Source: Liquidambar formosana (taxonomy: Eukaryota; Streptophyta; Magnoliopsida; Saxifragales; Altingiaceae). From it: a stretch of 64,000 bases of DNA. The stretch spans positions 23,089,607-23,153,606 of the forward strand of contig CM077832.1 in assembly GCA_039720395.1 (NCBI GenBank), given 5' to 3'. A program made the position numbers and the translations under genes. Shown piece by piece: positions 48,037 through 60,982 of this stretch. A model generated the notes under the pieces. It was not told where the DNA came from, ran no database searches, and worked only from the letters and a program-made list of their open reading frames with translations. Each line of letters begins with the position of its first letter. Positions within the stretch are counted from its first letter, which is position 1.

Positions 48037-48906
48037 TTTTTTAAATAAAGAACATTTATTCTCCTCAAAAACAAACCTAAATCCTTGTTTAGATAATACT
48101 GAAATAGAAATAATGTTTCTTATAACTTCTGGAATATAAAGACAGCCTGATAATTCTAAACTACTCCCACTAGGCAAAGTCAAGCAGCAAGTCCCCACGG
48201 CTAATGCAGCAACGTTTGCTCCATTTCCCACTCGTAGGGTTACTTCTCCTTTACTCAGCCTTCTGCTTCCCACTAGGTCCTGCATGGAATTACAAATATG
48301 AGAACTCGCACTAGAATCTAGTACCCAAGTGGAAGGAGAGCTAACACTCATGTTAGTCTCAAGTATAAGAGCATAATCCATACCTTCCGAAGGTTGGTTC
48401 TTCAGAGTATCCAGATACTCTTGGCAGTTACGTTTCCAATGCCCATATTTGCCGCAGTAAAAACAGATCCCTTTACCTTTCCTCTTCCTTTGGGCACTCT
48501 TACCCTTTCTTATTCCCTTGCCTTTAGGCTTGAGCATAGAATTGGAAGCAGGAACTTCAACCCATTCATCACATTCAAGCAAGAACTCTTTGCCATACAA
48601 CTCTTGTATGTGGATAAATATCTCGGGTGCACTTCCCATGGACTCGTATTGCTTCTTAAGCTCAGGACTTAGAAACACCATTATATAGCATCTCGTCATA
48701 AGATCATCATCCATGCGCTTCTGATAAACGTCTTTCTCTTGCCGAGTTGCAGCCTCAGTAGGAGCATTGGGAAGTGGACTTTGAAGTGCATAGGTAATAT
48801 TTTCAGAATTCAAAACGATTTTTAAATTCCTTAACCAATCAAGATAATTAGGTCCAGTTAAACGGTTGGTTTCCAAAATGTTGGATAACGGGTTGCGGTG
48901 AGCCAT
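48037..48906 (-). pseudogene. Nested Copia gag and protease, shortened and frameshifted
   Basis: The frame starts MAHRNPLSNILETNRLTGPN (48906), the usual N-terminus of this Copia gag type. A CCHC zinc knuckle CFYCGKYGHWKRNC lies at residues 148-161, and the protease motif WVLDSSASSHIC begins at 194. Two oddities stand out. The jump from QELYGKEF (101-108) to LLECDEWVEVPA leaves out the roughly 100 residues of capsid that related gags have here. The protease triad reads D-S-S-A rather than D-S/T-G-A, losing the Gly. The frame ends after NKCSLFKK at an A6 run; skipping one A joins it to integrase. Confidence 0.9.
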
Positions 48907-51900
48907 TACGGTGATCTACATACAGAAAATTAAACAGAAAATCAGATTTCATTTTTAATCCATAATGATCGGGTCTTTAATCATATGGTACCTCCCACTA
49001 TTTTATCAAATTCCATACACCCTCTAATGGAATTTGGGAATCTCATTCCTAATGGGGATTGGGGTCCCACTGTGACCTAGAAGCCTCACATGTTAGTTTC
49101 TTGACTTCTAACCCACATTAAGAAGACAACTCTTTGTCTATTGCTTCATAAGCAAATTCCAATCGTTTTGCCTCTAGGGTACATACTCCTCACATGTTAG
49201 TTTCTTGGAATACTTCCCCAGTTAAGTTAAGCCCATCATTCACACAGGTATGTTTCACCAAATATATACCTCACATGTTAGTTTCTTGGTATATACCAGC
49301 TTAAGCACCCCATGATATCTACATATGTGATAGTTTCAAGTAATGTCTTTAATATGGGTAGCTCCTACATGTCTGCAGCCAGGTACCCACATTAAGGGAC
49401 GTTAGATGATCCTATAATGATGGAAGGCAATGAAGAATCCATTCCCTAATGTATTCTCCATTTCCAACTTAATATTAAAAGAGAGGGGTTTTTTAAGGGT
49501 CTCATCAAATTAACTAATTTAACATACATCTCATGCATCTAAATAAAAAAAAAATGAACAACATAATAATAATAATCCACTTATCGATATTAGTCCCTAA
49601 GAAGAGACATATAACGATCTATGGATTTGGAGCTATCACTATTAATCTCATTAAAAGCTCCCACTATGATGATTATGGACTTTGAGAGGATTCAATCCAA
49701 GCCAATAGATTGAATCCGAGGTCTAAGGTGGGTGTAGGTGATCGTAAAATAACACATTCGAAACATGCATACTGTCTTGAAACACTTCTCTAAGCTTTCA
49801 AGTCCTTCAATCTGCTCCCTTGGCTTGATGGTCTCCACCATTGGCTTGTTGGACTCTATCATGATCCTTTGGGTCCACCATGCTCCTTAGTGCGCTCTCG
49901 ATTACATAACATTTACATAATTTAAAGAAAGGGATACATAAGGGGAATGTGGGGTACATAAGAGAATGATAGAGAGAGAGGGAGAGGGAAGGTGGCATGC
50001 AAGCCCCAAATAAATTACATCACCTTAATAAAATTACAACTCTTGTAAATAATAACATCCCATTCATAAGACGGCCAATCACAATTGGTTTAAAAGGTAT
50101 AGTCCATAATCATCATCCAAACACATACATACAATCTCATTGCATAATGTAAAGCAAAACTGTAAGCATTAAAACATATGGGCATTATGGTAATTCTCTT
50201 GAATGATTTACATTAATCTCATTAATGCATCCTAATCTTATTAGGTATTAAAAATATCCAGAATTAAATAAAGTCTTAACATTTAAGACATTTTAGTTTT
50301 AATTAATCAAATTAATTTAAACATATAAAGTTTCCTAAAATAACTCTAATATCCAATATTAGGGTTTCCTTAATTAAACAAAATACTTCCATTTAATTAA
50401 GAATTTCCAGATTTTAATTTAATCCCCAATTGTATTTTAAACCATTTAAAACATTATAAAATTAATCAATATTAATTAAATAATTAACATGGGAATTAAA
50501 TAAAATCATTTAAATGATGAATTAGTGTATTAGGGTTTCCTAAAACCCTAAACCCTAAACGCATAACCCTAAACCCTAAATGCAAGCCCTAATTATTAAA
50601 TTCCTTATGATTGGTCATTTAATGTCCAATCATTAAAACCCTAGGTTCATACGGTATTTAATAAAAGGGATTAGGGTTTAATTATTGCCAAATAGGGTAT
50701 TAATTACCCATAATTAATTACACTAATTAGGGTTTCCAAAACCCTAACCCTAGACATCATTAATGGTATTAATTATGCCCTAACAATTAATAACCATGAT
50801 TGGTCATTTAATGACCAATCATTAACTCTTAATTCAGGTAATTAATATTCCAATTAGGGTTTTAATTAATGCCATAATGAAATTAGGGTTTCATCATTAA
50901 CTCAAAATTAGGGTTTCATCCTTAACTCTATGCAGCCGTCACAACCAGGGGGCTGCCTGAGCTTGGCTAGGCTGCCATGGCCACCAACGACTGGGGAAGG
51001 CCATGGCCAGCCATGGGAGAACATCCTAGGAGTGTGGGACAAGCCTCTGGACACGTGAGAAGTGGTGGAAGTGGCTGCCATCATCAAGAAGAATCAGGGT
51101 TTCCAAAACCCATTGTTGGAGCCATTGTTGCAGACCTTAAAGGTCACAATAGCTTCTAAATCCTTATCAATTCGACTCCTCCATTGAAACCAGCTTTTGT
51201 ATCATGTCCCTACATGAAATACTAAGCTACTAGAAGAGGTTTGGATGATCAAATCATCACCAATTGTTCTAAACAATTAAAACAACAGTATGCTGCCCAG
51301 AATTTTACAGCATACTGTCCATGGTCAGAAATTGATTTAAAACCCAGCAAGATGAATGAATTAGACTACCAAACTAATTTTCCCAGTATCCTACATGTCT
51401 TAGGAAACTAATGCAATTGGTTTCATGCAATTTGGAGTTCCCTAACTCAAGTTCTAATCAAAACTCCATTGATGACTTTTCTGCAGAGAAAATCTGCTAT
51501 GCTGTTCATGAAAAATTTTCAAACTTTTTGAATCTTTTTCCATCAAAACCTTTTTGAAACTTAAAGAAAATCATATACGCATGATATATGATGATCCTAA
51601 AATAGATTTGCATAAAAATACAGAAGCTTTGATTGAATTTAATTGCAAGAACCTCTGGGTTCTAAAACCCAGATTCGACCCTCTTCAGAAAACCCAGTTT
51701 TCCTTTTTCTTCTTCTTCCAATTCAAACCCTATACAACCTTTGCATCAATGGTTACCCTTAACCATGATTTAGAAGAGGAGTAGAAGAAGAATAGACCTA
51801 GGGTTCCAAACCCTAGGTTCGGCCAGAGAGAAGAACAATTATGCAGTAAAAATTCTCCAGATTTTTGAATCATTCAACTACACCATAAATTCCAGCCCAT

Positions 51901-51926
51901 ATGTATTTTGTATTATGCATAATCAT
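48907..51926 (-). other. Long untranslated leader of the nested Copia
   Basis: Three kb separate the primer-binding site from gag. The leader holds a repeated phrase CTCACATGTTAGTTTCTTG (near 49088, 49193 and 49270) and an AT-rich section with telomere-like AAACCCTAAACCC repeats (50543-50580). A less AT-rich patch lies at 50930-51140 (it includes a 60-codon plus frame I do not trust). The outer Copia has a matching leader (55400-58800) with the same layout. Confidence 0.75.
50541..50580. repeat. Telomere-like (telobox) repeats in the Copia leader
   Basis: AAACCCTAAACCCTAAAC and AACCCTAAACCCTAAA lie side by side. AAACCCTAA is the plant telomere unit and also the telobox bound by TRB proteins. 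Single copies recur at 57200-57220 and 57378-57395 in the outer element's leader. Confidence 0.7.
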
Positions 51927-51939
51927 GGCTCTGATACCA
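51927..51939 (-). promoter_or_regulatory. Primer-binding site of the nested Copia (initiator Met tRNA)
   Basis: The minus strand reads TGGTATCAGAGCC, one base inside the 5' LTR. This is complementary to the 3' end of plant initiator methionine tRNA, the usual Copia primer. Confidence 0.9.
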
Positions 51940-51940
51940 C

Positions 51941-53595
51941 TGTTGAGAATCATACAAGAGGGAAGAATAGAAGTGCGGAATATAAAAATTTTTCCCTTTG
52001 ATTCCACAGCCCATGAATCTAACTATGCATATACAAAATCAAACCCTAACTATGAAGAGGGTTAGAACACTTACAGAATTTTTGTCTTCTCCTTTTTGCT
52101 CCAAGCTTTGATTCCGGACAGCGGTGAATGAGCAGCCCAAGTGTGCTGCCTCCAACGGTATCCACACCTAGCTAGAACTTCAAGTCCTTTCCACCTTTTC
52201 CTTCTTGTTGCTAGTGTAGGAGAAGAGAGGAGAGAGAGAGAGGGAGGCTGGAAATTCTGGCCAGCCCCTTGGGGTTTCTTCTTTTGATGATGTCATCACT
52301 TCAAAGTGTGACTTATATAGTCCACACTCAAGGGGGCCGGCCCTAGGGGGAAGCCCTATTAGGGTGTTATGCAATTTCTCTAAATTGCACAATAACCCCT
52401 ATAAATTATATCAAATATAAATAGGCCTCAAAGAACTATTCTTTATGCACTCATACCCTTTCTCTCATAGACTTTAAAGCTCATCTTGCATGATCAGTGT
52501 GTGACCCATTGGGTTCACATCATCAAGTAGTAGGAATAGCACGAGGTGTGCACAATGGAACTCTTTCCATTTAGGGTCTGATTAGAACTCCTTCCAATCC
52601 CCTAATTGATTATAACTCACTTATATCAATTAGGGCTTCTACTAACCATGAATAACACCTAGCATATAGTTCATGGTGTTGTCCTTAATGAAGTGAATAA
52701 GATCTAACATAGAACCCTTCTGTTATAGTTTGTAGGTTACAATTGCATCCTTCCATTTACACAATGTCTCCAATTGAACTAATAGGACATGGAAGTCTGT
52801 CAAGTCCCTAGTTCAATTACTTTATACTCATTCATAAATATCAACTCAATGATGAACTTATGGAAACTCCTTTCCATATTTACAATGCCATGGCCATGGA
52901 CTGAATGAGTTATATTATGAATGCTATATGAGACATTCTCTCTCTTTTTCCTGAGAGTAATGGATTTCTTGTTGATCACTCACATGCCTTCATACACATA
53001 GCAATAGGGCCAATGAACACCTTTACAGACCCTTGAATAGGATCTGCACTTAGTGTTATCAAACTTCTAAAGCTACATGCATAAGGTAACTATGGTGTCT
53101 CAGGTCTAAGGATTACTTGTACCACTATAACATTGAGAAACTGATTGACAGGCAGGTTAAAACTCCATTCAGTTTATCTCAAATCTTTGGTCACATTCAG
53201 TGTACCTATTCTATTAACAGGCACCCACCTGTTGGTTGTAGTGTCTCCACACAAATAGCTTGAGACCAGCTATCCTCCTATAGAGTCAACCTAACAAGTG
53301 CTAGTCCTATGGTTCATTACTGTCCATTATAGTGAACCTTCAACTAGGAATGATTTAGGAGTTTAGTACAGAGATATATTTACAGTCTCATAATTACAAC
53401 TCTTTGTAATTCAATATTCTCAACTCTAACTCCTTGGACATATTATGTAAATATAAATGATGCATACAAACATAATAGAATAAGCCTTTTTATTAAATCA
53501 ATAATAAATGTGACATACATAAATGAAATCAAATGATTGTTCCTTTATCCCTAAACAATCATCTCTATGATTGACTCTAGGGCATAACTCTAACA
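51941..53595 (-). repeat. Nested Copia 5' LTR
   Basis: 1655 bp, nearly identical to 43579-45231. A TATA box (minus CTATATAAGT) lies at 52311-52320, so transcription would start near 52280 and run left into the element. Confidence 0.93.
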
Positions 53596-53600
53596 GATTA

Positions 53601-55380
53601 CAAGATCCAAATGGATTTCAGCATAACTATTATCAAACAAGTTTCTTTATAGACAACCTTTTGCCTATGTTGAAACATTCTCAAATAGCCTAGCCTTCTA
53701 AGTCTCTCTACCTTACCATATTGGATTAATGACTCTTAGCCATTTCTCAAGTTGATGTCAAACATCGCCTAATCATAATTAATAGGAATATTTTGGTGAT
53801 CTTTATCACCATAGAACTATTCTTTCATATATCAATAGAGATACCGTATCTCTTATATGTTGAAAAATATCCAATTTGATCTATAAAAGGACTGTGGTGT
53901 AATTAAAGCTTTTTGCCTCAGCGGGGACAAGGGTTGGATCTTTGTTAGTTTGTGGCTTTACAGACAATTCTCTGAATTCTATCAATCTACCTTTGCATCT
54001 TTCTTGAATGAACTCTTTCTCAAGAAAATTCAGTAAACATACTAATGGACAACTTTTGTTCATTAGGATAATAGAAATTCTATCCCAACCACTTTTGGAA
54101 TATACCACAATTCAACAATTACTTGACCTTATTTCCAGATTGTCTACCTAATGTCTCTAAACATACGTAGCACAATCCCAAGTCTTAACTTCTTTAAGTT
54201 GGGTTTCTTCCCATATTATATCCAATATAATATTTTTGGAAAAACTGGAATGAACCCCAAATTATCAATATGTAGCAATTTTAAGGCATATCCAAAATGG
54301 ATACATTTAAGTTAGTAAGACTCGTCATGAATCAAACCATATCATAATAAAATTTGATTCTTTCTCTTAAATCCACCATTGAGCAATAGTATTCTAAGAG
54401 GAGTTTACTGTAATTGAATGCTTGCTCTACATGACTACATGCATCTCAATGTATTAGTCAAAGTATAAATGTGACTCTTTCACTTCACCAAATAAAAGAT
54501 GGGCTTGGTTATCTCATAACCAAGTCACTTTTTGCTACATTTATATGAGAGTCTCTACATCTCTTGTATTCTTGGAATACGTTGTATTCGCTCTAATTAG
54601 TCATTTAAATTCAGAAATTAAATTTCTAGAATGTCTTAAATGACTTAGTTAAGAAATAAGTTCCAAAATTAATCCAGCAACTCTGGCTCTATTAAAATTT
54701 TTAAAGGTAACTTATTATCAACTTTTTGCTTTCTTTTAGATTATATTAGAATCCAAAAACCAAGAAGCAGAACTAACTAACAAGTTAATTAGAGCATGAA
54801 CCAAAACTTCAAAAGTTTGATTCTTCTAGGAAAATTGATACTTTATCAAGTTCCCTTTACAATACCTTATGTTTGCTATAAAATAATTATATTTCTTTGT
54901 TTTTGACTTTTCAAGAATTGCTTCCCTCTATGCTTCCATTTTTAAATCACATCTAGCTTCCTAAGCTATTCTATGTGATTAATCATCTTCAAAAGAATGA
55001 TTATTAATGAACAATCTTTGTTGTATCCTACTATAGAAGAGGTCCTTTTAAACACTATACTTTTTAGTATTATTTTGCTCATTATACAACCTTTGTATGT
55101 GATAAGGGACATCAGAGGTGCTTTGCATTGACAAACTCTTCTTCTGAAGCTTCTTAGTCATTAATACTATCATATAGTATGACAATAAGATGCCAATTGT
55201 GCAAAGTGTCTCTTTCTTCTTAGGATGTGTTATGGAAGGCCTTTAATAAAAGGCTTATTAGCATATAAACAATCTTATCGGAATCAAGAACAATTCTCAA
55301 CTTCCTAAGTCAATCAAAGAAATTGGGTTCAGTAAAACTATCTATATTTTAGGAAATAGGGGTTTTGAGGTGAGTAATCA
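53601..55380 (-). pseudogene. Outer Copia gag/protease/integrase remnants
   Basis: The fragment 53881-54108 (FLEKEFIQERCKGRLIEFRE, then TNKDPTLVPAEAK) matches the integrase-RT linker of the nested copy (FLEKEFIQEGG..., TDNDPTPVPDE). Decayed integrase words follow to about 54600. The gag start is still readable on the minus strand at about 55260-55375. All frames are broken by stops and indels. It is the upstream half of the pol split by the nested insertion. Confidence 0.7.
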
Positions 55381-58300
55381 GGTAAGCTACATTAACAAAT
55401 TTAATTAAACAAAAGATAAGATTTCATTTTTATCCAAAATGATCAGGTCTTTAATCATAATGGTACCTCCCACTATTTTATCAAATCCTATACACCCTCT
55501 AATGGAATTCGGGAATCAATGGATTTCTAATAGGAATTGGGGTCCCACTGAAAACTAGCAACCTTACATAATAGAATTTTGGCCACTAATCCCCAATGAG
55601 TAGACAACTCTTTGTCTAATGCTTCCATAAGCAAATTCCAATCATTTAACCTCTAGAGAAACATAAACCTCACATAATAGCATTTTGGAATATAATCTCT
55701 AGTTAAGTCAAAGCCACCATTCACACAGGTTTGGTCATCATGACACACTCCTCACATAATAGAATTTTGGAACATGCCACTTATACCCCCATGATATCTC
55801 ATATATAATAGTATCAAGTAGAATCCCTAATGTGGACACCTCCTACATATTTGCAGCCAAGCACCCACACCAAGAACCCTAGTTGAGCCTATAATGGTGG
55901 AAGGCTATGAAGAGAGCATTCCCTAATGTTCTCTCCATTCACAACTTAATATCTTAAACAAGAGGGGTTTTAAGGTCTCATCAATATTTAATATACATCT
56001 CATGCATAAATATAAACATACAAACATGTTATTATGATCATACATCTCATGCTATTATAATCATACAATTCATGAAATTATATATCAACATATATAAAGT
56101 ACCATATATTGATATTAGTCCCTAAGTAAATAGTTGACATATATCAATCTATGATATTAGAGCTACTACAATTATCTCATATATTAAAAGCTCCCATTAT
56201 GATGATTATGGACTTTAGGGTGATTCAATTTAAGCCAATAAATTGAATCCATGGACTATAGGAAGGTATAGGTAATCGTAAAACAATAAATTAAAGCTTT
56301 GCATGCTCGCTTGAATTTCTTCTTTAAGTTCTTCAAGTCTTTCAATGTCCAGCAACATCTTGTTGGGCTCCACCATGCTCCATTGGGCTCTACCATGCTC
56401 TTTAGTGCACTATTGATTACATAACATTTACATAACTTGAAGAAAGGGATACATAAAGGGAATGTGGGGTACATAAGAGAATGATAGAAAGAGAGAACGT
56501 GGCATGCAAGCCCCTATTTAAAATTACATCACCAATAATTAAATTACAACCCTTTGAAAAATCATATATCCCATAATCTCAAGATGGCTAATCACAATTG
56601 GTTTATTTTGGTCTTAGTCCATAATCATCATCCATCCATACATACAATCACATTGCATAATAAGGAAATAACTGTAAGCAATAAAACATATGGGCATTAT
56701 GGTACGTCAATTAATTGGACTCACATTAATCTTATTAATGTCTCCTAATCTCATTAGGATATGCAAAATAAAAATTTCCAAAATTTAATTTACTGAAAAT
56801 AATTAATTACATGACTTTCTAAAATTAGAATTTCCAAAACCCTAATTTTAGAATGCCTTTAATGAATTAAAACAATTTTAACTCATTAATTCCCCATTAT
56901 TGTTTTAAACTATTCTAATTATGTTTTAACTCTTTAAAACATTTAATTTCAATTAATCAAATCAATTAAAATTATTAGAATAATTAAAACAACCCAATAA
57001 TACTTTTAATATCATATATTAGGGTATTATTGATTATTATAATTAATAAAACATTTTTATTTAATTATAATTTTCCAGAAATTATTTTAATTCCAAAATT
57101 GTTTTAAACAATTTAAAACATTATAAAATTAATCAATATTAATTAAATAATTAATTTTGGAATTAAATAAAAATTTTAATTAATTGATGCATTAGGGTTT
57201 CCTAAAACCCTAAACCCGAATAGCATTAAATATCCTAATTAAAACCCTAACTCATTAATGCCTATGATTGGTCAATCATTAAACCCTATGTTTAACAACA
57301 CTAATGATTAGGATTAGGATTTCATTTAATGCTAATCATGGTTTTAATTACAATAATTAAATGCATCATTAGGGTTTCCTAAACCCTAAACCCTATGTCC
57401 ATTAATGACACTAATTAAACCCTAAACCTTTAATGACAATGATTGGCCATTAATGTCCAATCATTTAACCCTAGGTTAATGTCCATTAATTAATAGAATT
57501 AGGGTTTCAATTAATGCATTAAGTAGATTAGGGTTTTATTAATTAAAATTAGGGTTTCATCATTAAACCCTAAGGCTGCCGCCACAAGGGAGGAGGCTGC
57601 CATGCGGAAGAGGGGGCTGGCGGACCCACCACTGGCAGTGGCAAGCTCCGGCGACCCTTGGGGTGTGTGCCTACATCAAGGTCGAGTCCCATAGTGATGA
57701 TGGTGAAGGGCTCCAAGCCCTAGGTCGTGATTTGCAAGGGTTTCATTAAACCCTAGCTGCTGCTGCTGGAGAATAATGGAGGTTTTATGACTTTCATGGC
57801 TTCCATGTTCAAAGCATAGCTGCCCAAGCTATGGCAGCCCTTAAGTCATCTTCCTACATGATTTTCAACCCCATAGATGAGGAATCAATGATCAAATCAT
57901 TCCCAAATAGCCGCTGCAATTCAATCTATGAAGAAGACCCAAAATTCTGCAGAAAAAGATAACAGATCGCAAAAGCTTCTATAACCCTACTTGTTGCCAT
58001 GGTTAGGACTCCAAACCAATTAGGTTTGAATCCCTCATGTCTTATGAAACTAATGGGAGTGGTTTCATCCTTTTTGGTGCTCTCTAGCTCAAGTTATGGG
58101 TGAAAACCCATGGCTGGTTCGAAGTGCAGAAAAATCTGCTATGAAGGTTCTTGAAAAAATCTAACTTTTTGATTCTTTTTAATCCAAGACTCTTTTAGAA
58201 ATTAAAGAATATCATATATACAATATATATAATATATCTATGATCAAATCACAGAATTTTCAATGAAGGAAATTGATCGAATCAATGCAAACAATCCTAG

Positions 58301-58809
58301 GGTTTCAAGAACCCCAGGTTTAGCCTCCATGAAGAAGAACCTAAACTTCTTCTTAACCTAATTTGATTTTAATGCATCCAATACATATAAAAATTATATA
58401 AACACAATATATAATTATGTTTAATCATCATATGATTTACATACATCAACTTAATAGAAGAAGATGATGAAGAACAACCTAGAGTTCCATTCCTGCATAA
58501 AACTATCTATCAAGACAGCCTGTAGTAAAAAATTCATAACTTTCTCTACAGAACTCGGATCGACAAACCGTTTATTGGGTTTGAAAGCTGATTCGAAGAG
58601 ATTTCTAACCATATATGGCATGAAAATTTTGAAGAAGAACTCAGATTTCGGCAAGCAAAACAAGATGACGGTTTTTCATGACTATCATGAAAACAGTTCA
58701 TAACAGTTTTATAAAACCCTAGTTTTCTTAAAACTAATTAGAACACCTTTAACCAATTAATTGTACCATAAATTCCAGCCCATATGGTGTTTGTATGAAG
58801 CACAATCAT
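55381..58809 (-). other. Outer Copia untranslated leader
   Basis: It parallels the nested copy's leader. It has repeated CTCACATAATAG phrases (near 55563, 55671 and 55749), an AT-rich zone with AACCCTAA words, and a less AT-rich patch at 57575-57790. No credible gene is present. Confidence 0.65.
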
Positions 58810-58822
58810 GGCTTTGATACCA
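58810..58822 (-). promoter_or_regulatory. Primer-binding site of the outer Copia
   Basis: The minus strand reads TGGTATCAAAGCC, one mismatch from the initiator-Met-tRNA site of the nested copy, and sits one base inside the LTR. Confidence 0.85.
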
Positions 58823-58823
58823 C

Positions 58824-60538
58824 TATAAGGAATTGTTGTAGAGAAAAACTACAAAGCGGAACATAATGATAAACAAAAACATATACAATTCCTTAAAGCC
58901 CATGAATCTGATTGTGGTTCATACAGAACATAAAACCCTAACTAGAAAAAGGTTTAGAGCATTTATAGTTGATTCAAGTCTTCAAATTCCAAACTCTTGA
59001 ATTTCTGGACAGCAATGAATAATCCTTGAATGAGTAGCTACGAGCAGCACAAGTGCACTGCCTCCATAGTATCCACACCTAGTAAAGGCCTTCAAGCTTC
59101 CTTCTAATTCCCCTTGTTGAATGCTAGAAGAGGAGAAGAAAGAGAGAGAAAGAGAGAGAGCTTTCTTAGAATTCGGGCAAGGGTGAGGAAGAGAGTGTTG
59201 TGTGTTATGTGTGCAAGGCACATGCTAGTGTGCTTTATATAGCACACCATGCTAGGGCCGGCCATGGGGAATCCCACCAAGTGTGGGATTTGCAATTTCC
59301 AAAAATTGCATATTAACCCCTATAATTTACATCTAATGTAAGTATGACCCTAAAGAACTATTCTTATACACTCTTGCCCTTTCTCTCAAAGCTTTAAAGT
59401 CCCTCTTTGCATCTTTGGTGTGTAACCCATTAGGTTCACAACATTTAGTAGTAGGTAATGGAAGTCAATGTCACATGGAGTGCCCAATGGAATACCTTCC
59501 ATTAAGGGTCTAATTAGAACACCTTTCAATTCTCTAATTGATTACAACTCACTTATATCAATTAGGGCTTCTACTAACCATGAGTAACATCTAGTAATGG
59601 CTCATCGTGTGATCCTAAATGAGGTGAATAATTATCGAACAAAAAACCCTTTAGTTACAACTTAAAGTTACAATTACATCCCTCCATCATACACAATGTC
59701 TCTGTTTGAACTAATAGGACACGGAAGTCTGTCAAGTCCCTAGTTCAATACATTTATGAACCTACCCAAAATATCAACTCATAAGATGCACTATGAAAAC
59801 CCCTTTCCATGATCATCCTCATACTGTGGCTACAAATTCACATGAGTTATATTTATGAGTGTTCTTATGAGAACATTCTCTCCCTTTTACTAAAAGTGAT
59901 GGATCCCTTATTGATCACACACATGCCTTCAAACATGTAACAGTAGAGCCAATGAACACCCTTGCAAACCCCATAGGGATAAACAGTTAGTGCTATCAAA
60001 CTTCTAAACCTCTATGCATAAAACAACTATGGTGCCTCAGGTCTAAGGATTACTTGTACCACTGCAACTATGAGAAACTGATTGCCAGGAAGGTAAAACT
60101 CCATTCAGTTGATCTCATGACTTTGGTCATATTCAGTGTACTTGTTTATTAATACAACAAGCACCCACATGTTGGTTCTAGTGTCTCCACACAAATAGCT
60201 TAGAGACTAGCTATCCTCCTAAAGAGCTAACCTAACATGTGCTAGTCCTATGGTTCTTTATTGTCCATCATAGTGAACCTTTAACTAGGAATGATTTAAG
60301 AGTTTAGTACAGAGATATATATATATAGTCTCATAATCACAACATTTTGTGATTTCATATTCTCAACTCTAACTCTATGGACATATCATGTAAATATAAA
60401 GAATAGAATAAACATGATAGAAAAGCCCTTTTATTAAATTAATAATAAATGTGACATACAATAAATGAAATCCTATGATTGTTCTTTTATCCCCCAAAGC
60501 ATTATCTCTATGATTGGTTGTAGGGCATACAACTAACA
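58824..60538 (-). repeat. Outer Copia 5' LTR
   Basis: 1715 bp, starting TATAAGGAATTG (the TG end has mutated to TA) and ending ACTAACA next to CGTAT. A TATA-like CTTTATATAGC lies near 59232. Confidence 0.88.
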
Positions 60539-60756
60539 CGTATGAGGTTGTTTCGAAACAGTTTGAACTATTTATGAATTTACTTTTTGCTTGAGTTATG
60601 ATCATTTAATCGTGCCACAAGTTTGTTGGTATAAAATAGCACCCCAAAGTCACAAAAGAAAATCCCAACTTGAGATGAACAACAGACCAATGTATCGAGG
60701 ACTTGATGTCGCCCTCATGTTAAAGTGCCAAAACTGCCTGGGAAATTTATAAATAT

Positions 60757-60866
60757 GCGTACGCATAAACCAAAGGCACGTATGCACATTTGTAAATAAA
60801 CTTGCCACACTAAATACACGTATGCATAAATAAAATATGCGCACGCGTATATGAAATGTGCGTACG
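60757..60866. repeat. Phased GTACGC-like array upstream of the DUF7745-like gene
   Basis: Core starts are at 60757, 60778, 60818, 60839 and 60860, with spacings 21, 40, 21 and 21. The words include ATGCGTACGCATAAAC and TGTGCGTACGCATATT. Confidence 0.8.
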
Positions 60867-60982
60867 CATATTTGCCCTCAATTTCCTATTTCAACTCTTT
60901 CCAAAAACAAAACCCAAAAAACCCTGAATGTGCCTATTAAGAATAACTCATGCTTGTGCCTCCTTCCCTATAACTCAGAATC

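Larger units (their letters stand above)
43579..53595 (-). mobile_element. Nested (younger) Copia retrotransposon, structurally complete
   Basis: LTRs at 43579-45231 and 51941-53595 (1653 and 1655 bp) frame a 6.7-kb interior. The duplication GATTA occurs at 43574-43578 and 53596-53600. The LTRs run TGTTAGAG to TCTCAACA on the minus strand. By eye they differ at about 20 sites plus two 1-bp indels (near 1.2%), so the insertion is recent. The order gag, protease, integrase, RT, RNase H is that of Copia elements. Gag-pol is broken at several points (see separate entries), so this copy cannot encode a full polyprotein. It sits inside the RT region of a related Copia. Confidence 0.95.
40731..60538 (-). 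mobile_element. Outer (older) Copia retrotransposon, split by a nested Copia
   Basis: The LTRs at 40731-42441 and 58824-60538 are in the same orientation and flank the block. A perfect 5-bp duplication CGTAT (40726-40730 and 60539-60543) proves a single insertion. Its own DNA is about 9.8 kb once the nested 10-kb element and the GATTA duplication are removed. The internal coding is heavily decayed: the 3' part of pol (RT/RNase H side) lies left of the nested element, and the integrase, protease and gag remnants lie right of it. In the first 310 bp of the LTRs I counted about 14 differences, so it is clearly older than the nested copy. Confidence 0.92.

Noticed and set aside
50977..51159. 60-codon plus frame in the nested Copia leader
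   Set aside because: It is antisense to the element and has no domain; composition alone explains it.
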